A stretch of DNA of 64,000 nt from Oscheius dolichura. Its lineage: Eukaryota > Nematoda > Chromadorea > Rhabditida > Rhabditidae. Of this stretch, positions 21,703 through 34,200 are shown piece after piece; the first letter of the stretch is position 1, and each line of letters starts with the position of its first letter. Made by a program: the position numbers and the translations under genes. Under the pieces are notes generated by a model that saw only the letters and a program-made list of their open reading frames with translations, had not been told where the DNA came from and searched no databases. The DNA lies in contig OW051493.1 in assembly GCA_932521035.1 (NCBI GenBank), positions 8,308,001 to 8,372,000 of the forward strand, in the 5' to 3' direction.

Positions 21703-22444
21703 ATGAATGTGCTCAGAGGTCGTTTCCGTGTTTCAGAAGATACTGCTCAATATCTAATCGACAACGCTTCATATTTTCGGAAAATGGTAGGAAACTCCCC
21801 AATTTTCTCTTAAAATTAAACTTTTTTTCAGGCGCTGTTTCCTCTTATCAGTCTACTAGCGGCTAGCCTTTATTTCCGTGGCCTGGGTGGAATTCAATAC
21901 TTTAACAGCTACAACTTCACCCTCCTTTGCCTAAGAATGACATGGATCATCCATGGCCGAGCTGTCGCGTTGATCAATGGCCTGCCCCCGGTGGTCGAAT
22001 ACAATCCAGAGGACATATCTTGTATGTATCTCGTAAGTACAGCCCTACAATAGAAATAACAAAGGGTTTAGCTGGCTGCTCTCATGGCTTCTATTTGTCT
22101 TCTACTTAACCCGTTTACCCTCGGTGAGTATACTGTAGACTGAATTTTTAGGCGGAATCAATGCTCGCGAGACTTTATTTACCTATTTTACATTGATTCA
22201 CTGTCGTGATTTCACCGTATACCGGTTTCTTTGAATTGGAGCGCGCTCTGTTTGAAAGTTGGGTCCTTTCGACCTTTTGGCAAGTAAAAATTCCGTCATT
22301 TCCTAGTCAAACTGGAAGAATAATTCGTCTCGTTCAGGTGTCCCTATTGCCTTCATCACTGAGTGTATTTTGGCAGCTCCTGTCGCGATGTATATCAGCT
22401 GGAAGCAAGAAGAGATCGCTCAAAATGCAGCGAGAGGAGGCTGA
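21703..22444 (+). CDS. Multi-pass membrane protein, unknown
   Basis: Exons 21703-21786, 21832-22032, 22072-22123, 22152-22216, 22259-22283 and 22338-22444 join in phase to 177 aa. Introns are 28-54 nt. The acceptor before 22259 (TTTGAAAG) is weak, and the 28-nt intron at 22124-22151 is shorter than usual, so these boundaries are provisional. Hydrophobic segments are ALFPLISLLAASLYF, LLCLRMTWIIHGRAVALI, LAALMASICLLLNPFTL and LLASVPIAFITECILAAPV. I first read it as a chemoreceptor, but four segments and the short length do not fit a 7-TM receptor well. An exon upstream (ALLISKASCLQ) could extend the N-terminus. Function unknown. Confidence 0.5.
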
Positions 22445-23182
22445 ATCATCTACAAGCTCTCCTATATGTTTTCTACACTTTTACGGTTATAAAATATCAT
22501 TCAACTGATCTCATTTACTCAGGAATAAATATTACTCTTCTCACTGTGAATAAACACCAGGAAGGCTCTTCTTTCATAATCAAAGCCAAAAATGATGTTT
22601 CCTTTCCCTGTTTGAGAAGTCCCTGCAACAGACTAGAAACAGCAACTTTGGAGATAAGGTGTATTTTTAAAAATGTAGGCCTTTGTACGGAAGGAACTGT
22701 GATAAGAAGGAGATCACAAAATAAACCGTATGAGAAGGATTAGCGTCAATAAGAGAGCGCGTTTTATCGCCTTGATCTCAAATACGAAGTCATTTCTGTC
22801 ACCACAGTAGAATAGAAGAGGCACTTTATCGAATAGAACTCTGAATCGGAAAGGAAGGGACTGAAATCTTCCTTTCCCCACCCGCCTTCACAAGAAAATG
22901 CCATCTATCCCCTTCCACATCCCCTTTCTTCATAGAATGAATAATACAACCGAAATAGATAACCTCCCCCGTAAAAAGTCGAGTAGTGTCCGGTTTTTTG
23001 TTCCATTGACGCAGATTTCCGGCTTAGCTTCCTATGAGTAGCCGTTATCAGAGAGGAGGGGAAAAAGGAAGTGACATGCCGTCACCTAACTGCGATAAGC
23101 TGAATTTATAAAGCGGAATTTCTCCCGTTTTGTCATTTTCTATTCTATTTTTTGGCTGTTAAATTGATACATTTCTAGAGCC
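22445..23182. other. Intergenic region
   Basis: An open stretch after the stop (NHLQALLYVFYTFTVIK) may be a leftover exon of the preceding gene. Otherwise nothing recognised. The right end should hold the promoter of the MATH-BTB gene. Confidence 0.4.
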
Positions 23183-25826
23183 ATGACAGAAGAACGTCTG
23201 GAATATGAGTATTCTTGGGAACTGCCGGCAATACCGGCTAAACATGGCACATTTGAACCGTTGGCGTTTCATAGCGGGGTACTTCCATGGTAAGGGTACT
23301 TTTTCACCTTATGGCACCTTTAAAACTACCGTATATTTGTTATTTAGGAAACTCTCATGGTACCTCTCCGCCTGTAAGTTGTACTGTGACCCAGAGATGG
23401 AAAATCCACCCTGGAAAGTGAAGATCCTCTTCAGGATTCGATTTCTCTCTGAAAATAAGACCATCCTCCAAGAAGTCGAGGTTTTATCCAACTTTGGTGG
23501 CCTACTATTAAAATTATAGACCTCCCATATATTTGAAAAAGAGTCGAACGTCACAACCCAAAAAGGATGGCGATTTCTGGTTGAAAACGTCGAGTTGGTC
23601 AAGTTTATCAACCTGGAAATGCTCATTGTCGATTTCGCTGGATTACGGTAGCTTTTCAAGTCAATTTTCCAAAACCTCTCGTATAGAACAAACGTGGAGA
23701 AAAGCGTCATATTTACCAGGCCGTCTGTTAGGTCAAATTGTGAACTGATCGTGGGGAAGAGGCGATTTTACGTCAATTTGGATGTACGCTTTCTTTCTTG
23801 GGCTTCTATGGCCATTTTTAGATTCTGTCCATGCATTCGACCTATTTTAATGATCTCCGCCTCTCTCAAACAAATATTCCTGGTGCCAATCCAGTACTGG
23901 ATCTTCAGTTGAACGAGAAACAAGCTGATTATTTTGTCTTTATTCTTAAAATGATCTTCTACCGTACAAATGTACTCAACCGTAAGTTACATTTTCTTTC
24001 CGGGATTCTTCTGGGTTAAAAATTGGCTGCCCCAAACCGGAGACGCTGCTGGAAGTTTCAAAAGTGGGATACTGTAGCAGGGGCCCACCAAAACCTTGCT
24101 ATCGTCTCCCGAATGGAATGCACTTCCTGATACTGTAACGCCTACAGTACCCAGTCGTACTGCCACTTCAAAACCTAAAAATGCCGCGCCTTACACTACC
24201 CCATCTCTAAAAGTTCCGGGCAAAAGAATATTTTTAGGATTCAACGTCTTTCACCTAGCTGACCTAGCCAAGAAGTTCTGTCTTGATACAGTTCTGAAAA
24301 ATTGTGAGGAATTCCTTGTTGATTGGCAGGTGGAGTCCAAGGCTCAGGCTCTACAATATCTGGAGATGTCAGCCGTCTACGGATTTTATAAAGCAATGGT
24401 ATACACTTTAAACAAAAAATATGCAATGAGCTCCCTTTTCAGCATAATGCTAAACGATTCTTGGATCTGACTGGAGAGGAACACATGCCCATGACAAGCG
24501 GTAGGTCTTCTTGAAAGCCATTTCCCAATTCCGTTACCACCTGAGGATACAGTACCTTTCAGTATCAGCTCATACCTTTTTTGCCCATTTTCTGGCTCAA
24601 TTTCCTCGTTTCAGTAGCCACCTCTGATGTGTGTGATCTCCCTTACCTTTCGCGCCGAGTTGCCTATAAAGGTTGCCATTTGAACCAGCTGAGAAAGTTG
24701 ACAGTGATAGTCGACTGGTAGTTATACAGTACTTTCCCACGATTCCGTCCATTTGAAGGGTATTCAAATACAAAGAGAAGGATGGAAAGATCCATGTCAG
24801 CATTTGTCCCACTTTCGCGAATAGGAGTTGTACAAACTGGGAAATTGACGCCGGCATACGGGTTCAGTTCGGAGAGCATACGGTAAGCGATAACTTTTAG
24901 ATTATTTTAAAAGACCCGGTAGAGGAGTACTGTAACACACAGGTCCCAAAGAGACCATAATTTGAGATATTTCCAGACAAAGGAGCGGCTCGTCTTCTCC
25001 TTCAACTCCTTCAAACATGTCCTCCAACTTCCCAAGCCGACTGAGTGTGACCTAGCCGAAATAGAGTCAGAAACCAACATCCAAGTCTTTTCTGCCAGAG
25101 GAGTACGGTACCACATGGTCTTGGAAGATTCCCTGCTCTTCCAAATTCGCGACAAAACAACCACTGTAAAACTTCAGTTAGCGGATGGGGTACTGTATTC
25201 CAATCTACAGGTTTAATTGTCTATTTTTTGGGAAAATAACGTGACTTTCAGTATCTGGCCCATTTCTCGGGATATTTCATGGAACAGCTTAAAAAAGCCG
25301 AGAGTTTGCCGGTTGAGGATGAACTGCCGGTGGTAGCTTTGGCTGACGTTTGTAAGGAAGTCTTGCATCCTATTTTGCGACACATTTACCCAGTTAAAAG
25401 AGACATTTCTGGTGAGTATTTCTTTCTTTTTAGGGGTAGAGGTACCGAAACGAAGACTGCACCCGTTGCACTGCTCTCTATGCCTTCGTTTCGGGACCCG
25501 TGGACAATTTGGAGAATTGTGAAGTAAAATGAACCGACAGTACTCTTCAAATCCCAGAATTACCGTATTCCAGCACCTGAAATGAGAACTGCCATCCCCC
25601 TAGCCGATAAACTCCTCTTTACCGGCGTTCTCATCCACTGCGAACAGCACCTGGTCCCAACTGACTTGGAAGAGCTCCAAGTAGCTGTAGATGCGAGAAT
25701 GAATTCTGTTATGGTAACCCATATCACCTTTCTCTCTGGGTTACTGTATTTTTCCAGAAAAGAGTAAAATCACCGCTTCCACCGGCTCCCCTAAACAGAA
25801 GCCGCGCCTCTTCAGCCATGATTTAG
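23183..25826 (+). CDS. Tandem MATH-BTB-MATH-BTB protein
   Basis: Thirteen exons: 23183-23289, 23348-23480, 23520-23647, 23687-23783, 23822-23981, 24238-24398, 24443-24500, 24615-24717, 24759-24882, 24977-25210, 25252-25411, 25574-25713 and 25758-25826. Every phase agrees, giving 557 aa. Module 1 has a MATH domain (WKLSWYLSACKLYCDPEMEN, PPWKVKILFRIRFLS, KGWRFLVENVEL) and a BTB domain (CELIVGKRRFYVNLDILS, LDLQLNEKQADYFVFILKM). Module 2 starts LTVIVDWVFKYKEKDGKIHV, with a second BTB (LLFQIRDKTTTVKLQLADGV, YLAHFSGYFMEQLKKAE, EVLHPILRHIYPVK). MATH-BTB proteins are Cullin-3 adaptors: MATH binds substrate, BTB binds CUL3. Several introns are only 38-41 nt. The start lies 5 nt after TTTCTAG. The tail (KRVKSPLPPAPLNRSRASS) is Pro/Ser-rich. 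A split into two genes at 24721 is possible. Confidence 0.8.
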
Positions 25827-26877
25827 TAACCATGTCTTTCCTTCATATACTTTCACTCATGTTCCTTTCACAATTTGCTTCAGTTGACATAAAGGCTTGT
25901 AGTACTGTAGTGTTCCATTTCTTAGGGAGATTACGCGGTCAAGTTGACACCTTGGGGGACAAAGAACCCGGACGAGAGATAATGGAAACGTCAGATTATA
26001 ACTTTTTTCAAGTGTTGGCCGCATTTTGGGGTAATACTCCCTCATATCATGAAAGAGAGCTTAGCCTCCCTGCTCGTACCAGGGTCTTTTAGAAGGACTC
26101 TTAAAAACGGGCCGCTTCTATTAAAACAGAAGAACTGCAGTCAAATGGAGGCCGGCTTCATTCTAGCCGACATGGACGGTCAATTGGCTCGGTCAGTAAT
26201 TTCTCCCATAAAATATCATAAAATCTTTATTTATCATCACATTAGACTCCATTTGTCTGTTTGTTTTTATCACACGGTAATTACACGTATTAATGCGAGC
26301 ACATTATGATATATTAGGGCTCCCCTAATTTAGGGGAAAGAGAGCAAATGAGAGGGGAAAATAAGAAGGAGATCGTTGCATAAATAGATTGATACGACTA
26401 GATTTGTCTTCCGTATTTCTCACATTAAGTAGATGACCCGTTTTATACAACCGTAGAGGTGCGCATTGGTCGTCGTGGACTTTGAACATATTCTTCCAGC
26501 CCGGAGATGGTGGATTCCAGTGTACTGCTTTGAGATCTTCCCGGTTGGGGTAGATTCGGCGGGGCGAGGCTGGGCGGAGGAGGGGAACGTTTTCTGTAAG
26601 ATTAAACCTTTAAATTTATTCCTTTGGGAGTACGCATACAGGGGCAAGCATCCAATTTCGGGCGCGCGCTATTTTGGGCATATATTGGCGCGTCGGGTGT
26701 TTGTGTCCGTATCTCGGTCCTTTTTGTGGTCGATTTCACAAATTCAACGACCTAATTGGAGAGCACGCCAAGGCGATTCCAATGAACCTGGTCACATCTC
26801 AATCGCCCATACCAAAAAACCTGTAGCCCCACAAACTTTGGCAGAGGATATGTTAGGGAACGGGGTTTAAATCGGAC
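25827..26877. other. Intergenic region, nothing firm
   Basis: Short open frames only (for example from 25832), none with a convincing splice structure. It lies between two convergent genes. Confidence 0.4.
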
Positions 26878-28288
26878 TTACTTTCTGAAGCAGTGAACCT
26901 GTGGATGGTAGATGACGGTCGTCAGAGGGAAGGCAATAAAGTACAGTATGACAACGGCGTCGAACATGTACAAGAAGACGGTGCTTACAGTATCCCCCAA
27001 GGAATCTTGAATCCCCACCATGTAGAAGATAATGGTACAGTTGATCAAGGAACAAATACCATAGCATACTAAAGACTTTGGGTTACTGTAAGATTTCTAG
27101 ACTTACAAAAGACCCGGTACATGGTATGCCCGATTAGCTGCCGAATTCTGAGCACAAATTGTTCCCTGGCTGGTTCTACATTATCTCCAGTAGTTGCTGT
27201 CCAATTTTCGGAGATTGTTAAGCCGAGATAACACTGGAAATTGAGAAATATACGGTAAAGAGGGTAGGAAGGACTTACAATGAGTTGGAAGAAAGCAATA
27301 GCCAGGAAGGCGGCTAAACTGACGCCATAGTGGAAGCCGTCTTTGCCTATTCGTCGATTATGCTTATCTTCGCAGGTGGGATGGTAGATAGTATGCTCAG
27401 GGGCGACAATTGATAATATTCGGAGGTAGACGTATTCCGTAAAGCCGACCAGGTACTGAAAATGGTCTATTATAGGGAGGAGCGGGAAAAAAAAATGCCC
27501 CCCTCCCCTCTCCCATGTGGTCTAGTGGTTACCTTGTCTTTCCCCTGTCTTTTCGACAGTGGTTGAGCAAAAGTTGCGCGCGACTTTTCGGCAAGCACAG
27601 CCTGTGTGTGTGCCGCACAGGGTCGACTCTGGTTTTCATCCAGGCGGACCGGGTTCGATTCCCGACATGGGAAGATGCTCTTTGTTTTTATTCGACTTAC
27701 CGCCACTAAAACTACACCATAAGCAAGAGGGTAGTAATTGTGATGAAGGGCGATTTCTATCCTCTCCGCTACAGATCTTTCCGACTGTGTGGGAGAGGCC
27801 ACTTCCCGGGGGCTTTGGCCATCCGGCCGGGGACTTTCTTCTTCGTGATTCGTGTGGAAGGATAGCCTACTTGCTCGCGGAGGAGCCACTGGCTAAAGAT
27901 TCTCATTTATAACTGGAAAGGGATGGCCTGCCTTGTCGTCCACTTCAATCGTCGAGACAAAATCTTCACTGATTCTTTCCAAACCATTGGGGAGTGCTCT
28001 AAACTTTCTTCATTAGATGGATTTCTATAAAAATAGCTTACTTATGAACTAGGGGCTGTAGCCGCCTTCCGATGCCCGTTTCTTTCAAAGATCGGCGACT
28101 GGCAGCTGCTCTGCTGGCCGCTTTTGATGCTATGCTAAAAATTATTAATTGGAATCATATTTTTTGTTAAATAAAGTAGAGGCTACTGTAATAGTGAGGG
28201 GCATCTACCTTTCTGGACAGCTACGAGTAGAAGTCGGCCGCTGTATCCGGTCATCATCAAATTCACAATTTTCTAAGTCGGGTAGCAT
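26878..28288 (-). CDS. Four-transmembrane protein with long basic N-terminal tail
   Basis: Seven exons: 28288-28209, 28134-28042, 27998-27944, 27892-27701, 27455-27279, 27233-27107 and 27068-26878. All phases agree, giving 304 aa. The first 130 residues are charged and look disordered ([35 protein letters not shown]). Four hydrophobic segments follow: [60 protein letters not shown] and [19 protein letters not shown]. The protein ends PQVHCFRK. An N-glycosylation site (ENWTATT) lies between segments 2 and 3. ATG follows a TTCAG site by 20 nt. No family recognised; the donor at 27943 is uncertain. Intron 4 (27700-27456) contains the tRNA-Glu-like sequence on the other strand. Confidence 0.7.
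27511..27672 (+). tRNA. tRNA-Glu (UUC)-like sequence interrupted by about 95 nt
   Basis: The 5' part TCCCATGTGGTCTAGTGGTT (A-box like) pairs through TCCCATG with CATGGGA at the 3' end, a full 7-bp acceptor stem. The 3' part carries an anticodon arm TCTGGTTTTCATCCAGG (loop TTTTCAT, anticodon TTC) and a T-arm with GGGTTCGATTCCC. Between them, about 27532-27626, is extra sequence where a normal tRNA-Glu has only the second half of the D-arm. The position is not the canonical intron site after base 37. One mismatch closes the T-stem. Best read as a disrupted tRNA or tRNA-derived element; it lies in an intron of the opposite-strand gene. Confidence 0.6.
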
Positions 28289-31200
28289 AGGAGAGGAGCA
28301 ATTTTCTGAATGGAAACGATCTTTATAATGATTTTTAAAGGATCGAAGTCAAAAATATGGATTAGCAAAGGAGCGCGATTACTGAGAATTGGAGATAGTC
28401 TTTGAAGCTGGTTGGATTTTGAGGATCTCTGTTTTACCGCCTAATTATTCGTTGTCTGACCTCTTTTTCCCTCAAAGAATGGAATATTTTAAACCACGAG
28501 GAAGAAAAACATAGTGGAAGTCCTACGTCGGAATTTGCTATACACGCGTAGACATTTGCGGGGTTTGAGCTTTGTTATGGCAACGCGAGTGAGACCCCAT
28601 GAAACCCCTCCAGGCGCGACTGAAAAGGAAGGCAATTATCGCGGCTAGGCAGATTTTCAGAGAATAGCGGAAGGGAAACGTATCAGACTGTTGATTTTCG
28701 GATCATTTGAGAAATTGAAATGATGTGGTCAAGACTTTGTGGACAATGAGCGGAAGAATAAATATTAGGGGCAATCCACGATACTGGTACAGAGAGGAAG
28801 AGTACGCTTCCGTATGAATCACCCGGATTGTTGAGCCCTGGCTGAACTTTCTGTTTTCGAGAAAATCGTCATTTTTTTAGAAATGAGGGAGGGGAAGACG
28901 GTAAATAGGCTAGGATAATGACCACTCTTGGCCTGAATACGCCACATTGGGAGTTTTGTCTGTTATAAAGCCCCCTGGGCCAGCTAGAGACTGAAAAATA
29001 CAGGGTTGTCTAGATTTTTATGGTCACGGCTCCGGAACAGGTCACCACAGGTCGTCCTGTTTTTATTGAACACTAGGCGAACTAGACTTTGGGGTCAGTA
29101 AAACTGAAACCGGAGCCAGGGACAGTAATCGCTTCCTCTCCTCTTTTCCAGAAGACTTCCTGGAATGAAATTGCAGCGTATGAATCACAAGAAAGCCCGT
29201 TATCAGATAATTGCCTTTCGGAGGAATTTCCCACAAGGAGGTCGGAGAACTGGAGCCCTGATGACTTCCAAATGGGGCCTGAAGTCTACGTAGGTTGATA
29301 GCTTTTGTCCATAGTAGCCAAAATTGCCGCGCACCAAGCGGAGAACGGGAAGGATTCAACCCAAATGTATTACTGTAATTTTCTTGGTCTTTTTAGCCCG
29401 AAAACAGTCCTTTAAAAGGAGCAAATATAATACAGTTTCCAATAATAAGAAATTGGGAAAAGAAGGCAAAACAGTCATTATTTGTGGCTCTGTCCCTCCG
29501 CCAGCTGCCCCTCCCGTCTCAAAATAAACATTGCCAAAATGCAAACACCATAGTGTGATGATGGCTGATGACAGTGGCACGGGCTGTCTGAAATGAAATG
29601 GGCATAAGCAGAATGGAAATAGCGAGGGTGATTCATGAACATTGCTATGTCGACCTCTGCCTGTATAGGGGAAAGCTAGACTCCGAAAACGGTGAGCAAT
29701 GATCTTTTGGAGCGGGGTTCTCAAAGGGCAGGGAAAGTGTAGTGTGAGCTCCGGGAGTTGATTTCTTCACCTGTCTTCAGCCTAATGAGAAACGAAAGGA
29801 AACGACACGTCAAATATCACCGAGGCATAAACAGCATGTGACTTTTGATGAGTTTTCATGAAAAGTCGGGTTATCACAAGAGGGACCAGGTTGCTAGGCG
29901 GGGGATAACCACAACCAGAAGGGAAAGCCGCCATCGGCGCTACCAGGTGGATCACGCGGGGGAGGAGACAGTTCTTTGTGGAAATTAAGTTACTGCCGAG
30001 GCTGTACGGGAGCAGGAGTACGGCCATGGAGAGGGAACCAAGAGAAAATGGACCAAAATTGGAGAGAACGCTAAAATAGGAAAATTATACCCCGATGGAG
30101 TTATAAGACCCTATTTCCGCCCCCGAACAGTCTCAGTTGAGTAATATACTGTTTTCTATACGAAGAAAGGAACTGCCGAGACTGTACGGGTGTTTGAACA
30201 TGCCCAGATGATAAAAATAGACTAAAAACGGATCGGAGCCGATTTTAGAAGCCTATCCCTGGTTTGTGACGTCACTGACTTGTTCAGTGGAGAGCTTTGA
30301 GCCATTTAGAAAATGGGAAATCTATGTTTATGATGACGGGGAATGAGGGTATTAAAAAGGCAAACAGCTGTGTTTGACGGTGGCGTGGGAGAATTATGGG
30401 AGCAATATTTTCATTTTATAGCCCAATTCTACAGAAATGATAGGGGGAATGATCATTTTGAGGAGCCATCTCAGAGCAAAAAAGGGTTTTTGATGTTATG
30501 GTATAGGATGTAGTCTTTTCTGGGTAATAACGACTATTTTGACGTTACAGAATGGCAGCCCTCGCCCGAGTTTTAGACCGCAAGGAGAACGCCGCTGATT
30601 CATGGGAGCCGCAGCATTTTACTTTCAAAATTCCCGGCATTTCAAAATTTTCAAACTTCCGGTTTGAAGACAATTTCTCGGGTTAACTAAAGAAAACAGT
30701 AGGGTCCTTCACAGAAGGGGATCTTTTGTGGGTGAACTGTGGCGAACCGATTCTTCTCGTCTCAATTCAACCGGGCGTTCAATTCTTCAATACCCCTTCT
30801 CTTCTCCTCTCAATAGCCAATTTTAAAAGGGGGTGCACTTCATGAAAGGGTGGAATAGAGGGGGAACTAGTTCCCTCAACGTTTACTTCCTCTACAGTAC
30901 AGTTATTTGCAAGAATATATTTGCAAACAGAGAAGTGCAGATCAAAATGTTTCCACTCTTTCCCTCAATAACAGGCGGTAAGCTGGGATTATGAAGAGGA
31001 ACAAGTGGAGATAACAAGACGGTGATCTCTTCTTTGGGTCTTATACGGAAGACTACACACGGAATTCATTTAGTTTGGTTGTAGGAAGAGGAGGGATGGC
31101 TATTTTGCAAGGGGAAATAAGTCTTTGTCAAGCAGCTTACGCATGGCTTGATGGTAACATTTAAGAAAACAGAAAAGCGAAGAAACTAAAAATAGAATGT

Positions 31201-34200
31201 CAAGCTGTAATTAGCAGCTTGATTACGTATCAAAGAAGATGATCCACTCGTGATTATTGCCCCCTATTTCGAAATAACAGGGATTCGAAGGGATCTGGAA
31301 CAAAGATCACATTCTACGAAAGCAGTTTAGAGATATTTTAAAGGTCTGTTACGTCATAGTGTAAAATTATTAAACTCCTAGAAGTCCGCCCCATTTTTGA
31401 TAAATTAGGGAGGCACTGCCCTTACTATGAGCCCGAAAAATCTAATAACGGTCAAAATTGCACCAAAATTAAATTCTTTCCTTTTTCAAACGATGACCAA
31501 TGTGTGTGTGTGTATGTGTTTATTACGGGAGTATATAGACAGTGAGAGTGGGGCAAAATAATCGATGGACACGATTAGTCCACCCTCCTCTCCTTTCCAC
31601 AATAAAGTGCGGATGGCTGCTGCTGCTGCCAGCTGATGGTAAACATAAAGAGAAGAAGACAGCGAGGGAGGAAGAACGCCGAAAGGAAGCTTGTGTTGAC
31701 AAGGCGTGTGTTCGCTACTGTACAGGAGAGGGAAATAGGGGAGGGAGTTATGGCGTGAGAGAAGATTAGCGGGGTAAAAAGGATCGTCTTCGTGTAGGGG
31801 AAACTGCTCCCTGTCCTGGGGGGGGGGGGGTTTCATCAGGCAAAATACAGTCAGAAAAGGACAGGATATTGTTCTCTAGGGGTCATAGGCCAATATGGGT
31901 CCATTTTAGGACGTTCCGGGGTTATAGGAACCTCTCGGCCAGATTTTTTAACTGGATACTGTCCAGCAGTCCAAAAACTACCATGGGTTGTGTTGTAGAC
32001 CAACTTTTCGTTCTAAGAATCTCCGTAGGCTGGAATTTATCCCCAAAAATGGGTTATAATGTCGAAAAAAGGGGGTAAAACATGGTTCGGCCCGTTCAGA
32101 ACCCTAAAATGAAGTCGTTTTCTTCAAAAATGGAATAAATCCCCTCTTTTTTGACTTCACTTCCAATTTTTGTAGCTACAATTCAAATTATAGCAAAACA
32201 ATTCGAAAAAGGCAGGTGGCGTGGAGGAGGAATTGCTGTTATTGTGGCGGGAATATGGCAAAATTGTTGTTTACAGACCGCTTTCTAAAGAATGGAGCGA
32301 GAGAGCAGCCAGGTGTCTCGCCCCCTCCCCCAGACCTTATTTGGGTCATCATTGAACACTCATACCAGACAGTGGGGGGCGGAAAAGTGACGAGAGATTG
32401 TTTTGAGGTGGTCTTTTCTTTCGGTGCGATTCGTAGTCGCGTCCCCCTCTTGATTAACAAAACAATCGCGAGGGGGGAAATTATCTTGTCTACAGGGGAA
32501 CCGCTATTTTTGGGAATTTTTCCTATTCTAGACGGAAAATATGATGGAAAAGGGCATAAAATAGAGACAAAATAGGACAAAATATTGAACTATCAGCCAT
32601 AAAATGGAAATAGAGGACTCAGGAGCGGGGAAAGCAGTAAATACCGGTTATAAATAGCCGCCATGTGGCCTCTTTATTAGAACTTTGCTCTATTTGTTTA
32701 GACTGATTAACTGGTGGCTGAAAATATAAATATTTGACCTAATCGTTAGGGGAAGGAGCTAAAGTGGGTTATAGGCTGGGTAGAAGAAGAGAATAAGGGA
32801 AATACAGAATTTTAGGGCTCTTTGGACCAAATTTGGGGGAAATGATGGTGGTACGATGATAAGAGAGCTATTGAACGCTCTTTCATTGATCGTTTATGAA
32901 ATCTTCCCCTTGTATTGTTCCCTTTCTTCTGACAGTGTCGAGAAAACAAAAGCAGGGGGAAAATCAACGTCAATAGGAAGCAAAATGAGACCAAAACTGG
33001 AGAAATATGGTAAAATGGGCAGTGGGAAGAAATTTCATAGAGGATTCGACGAATGGGTCGAGTCAAAGGGAAAGAGGAGGACTGAAACTATTTAGGAACC
33101 AAATACAGAAAGTCTTGCAACCCTGGAAGAAATTTATTTAGCTGTCCAAAACATTCCCATTTCCTTACCGATCAGTTGAAGTCGACCAGTAGCACTTTAC
33201 TGAGTTGAACTCAAAAACAAAACCAAGGAGAGAGGCATTTCGGGTTGGAGTCGTGCCTTTTTCCGCCCTATTTGGTTCCAATTGGACTTGACTGACTCAC
33301 AACTCTGGTTTTATGAGTGCACGTGTTTTTTAAAGTCAGAATTCCGGGATCGTAGAGCTAAAAGCAAAGAGGGAGACCCATAAAGGGGAATGGAACCAAA
33401 AAAGACCAGAAATCCTACTATGTGGTGGACGGAAATGATATTTCGAAAGGGAAGGCCCATATTCCCAAGAGGAACGACTACTCCGAAACGGGAGAGATAA
33501 TAAAAAGAGTCCTGGTTTGTTATGAGAAATTCTCACTTTCCTGAATGAAGGAGGGAAACCTCAAAGAATCCGTCAAAAACCAGTAGGATCTACTAGGAAT
33601 AAGTTGTCATTTACGTGCGTAAGCTTGCCGCCGATATTAGCCAGCCATCATCGGCTAGACAAGGGAAGATAAGCGAGAAAAGCGGGAGAGAGAGAGAGAA
33701 GTCAAAACTGACCACGTAGATTTTGGTGGCTGTCTCCCAGCTTGTCACTCTCACTCTCCGAAATGACCAGTCAAAGGGGATGGAAGAAGACACAGGTGGG
33801 TTATGTATCGAGGAGGAAAGCCCGCCACACTTGCGCCTTCTCAATTTCCCGCCAGGCGTGAGTCAAAAATGAGTCATACTTTGTCTCCTTCCTCCCCGAT
33901 CTGCACTGCCTCTCCTCCACTTGAAAACGTGTTATTGTTCACCCGAATATTCATAAGGGAGACCCAGGAGGAGAAGATCAATACAGGAGAATAGTTTGGA
34001 GAGGTTATTTGATCGGGAAGGCTATGGATTGAGAACACCCTTGGACAGTTTTTTAACCGCTACCACCACCAGCAACAGCTAGACAGGAAACGGCCTTGGG
34101 GAATATGGCCTGGCGGATGGAAACGAGGGTTGAAAAAAGTACGTCAAGGACTACTTTCATCGGGTCAGTGGTTTATCGGCGGCGGTGGAGGCGGAGACGG

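Noticed and set aside
21703..22444. First read as a frameshifted chemoreceptor pseudogene
   Set aside because: A 42-nt intron (22217-22258) and a 54-nt intron (22284-22337) restore one frame, and the length does not fit a 7-TM receptor.
23481..23519. In-frame TAG in the first MATH domain, suggesting a pseudogene
   Set aside because: It lies in a 39-nt GT-AG intron of normal shape for this genome; splicing restores the MATH motif.
31486..31836. 116-codon minus-strand frame starting MKPPPPQDRE
   Set aside because: The Pro run comes from the poly-G tract; no splice sites or motif.
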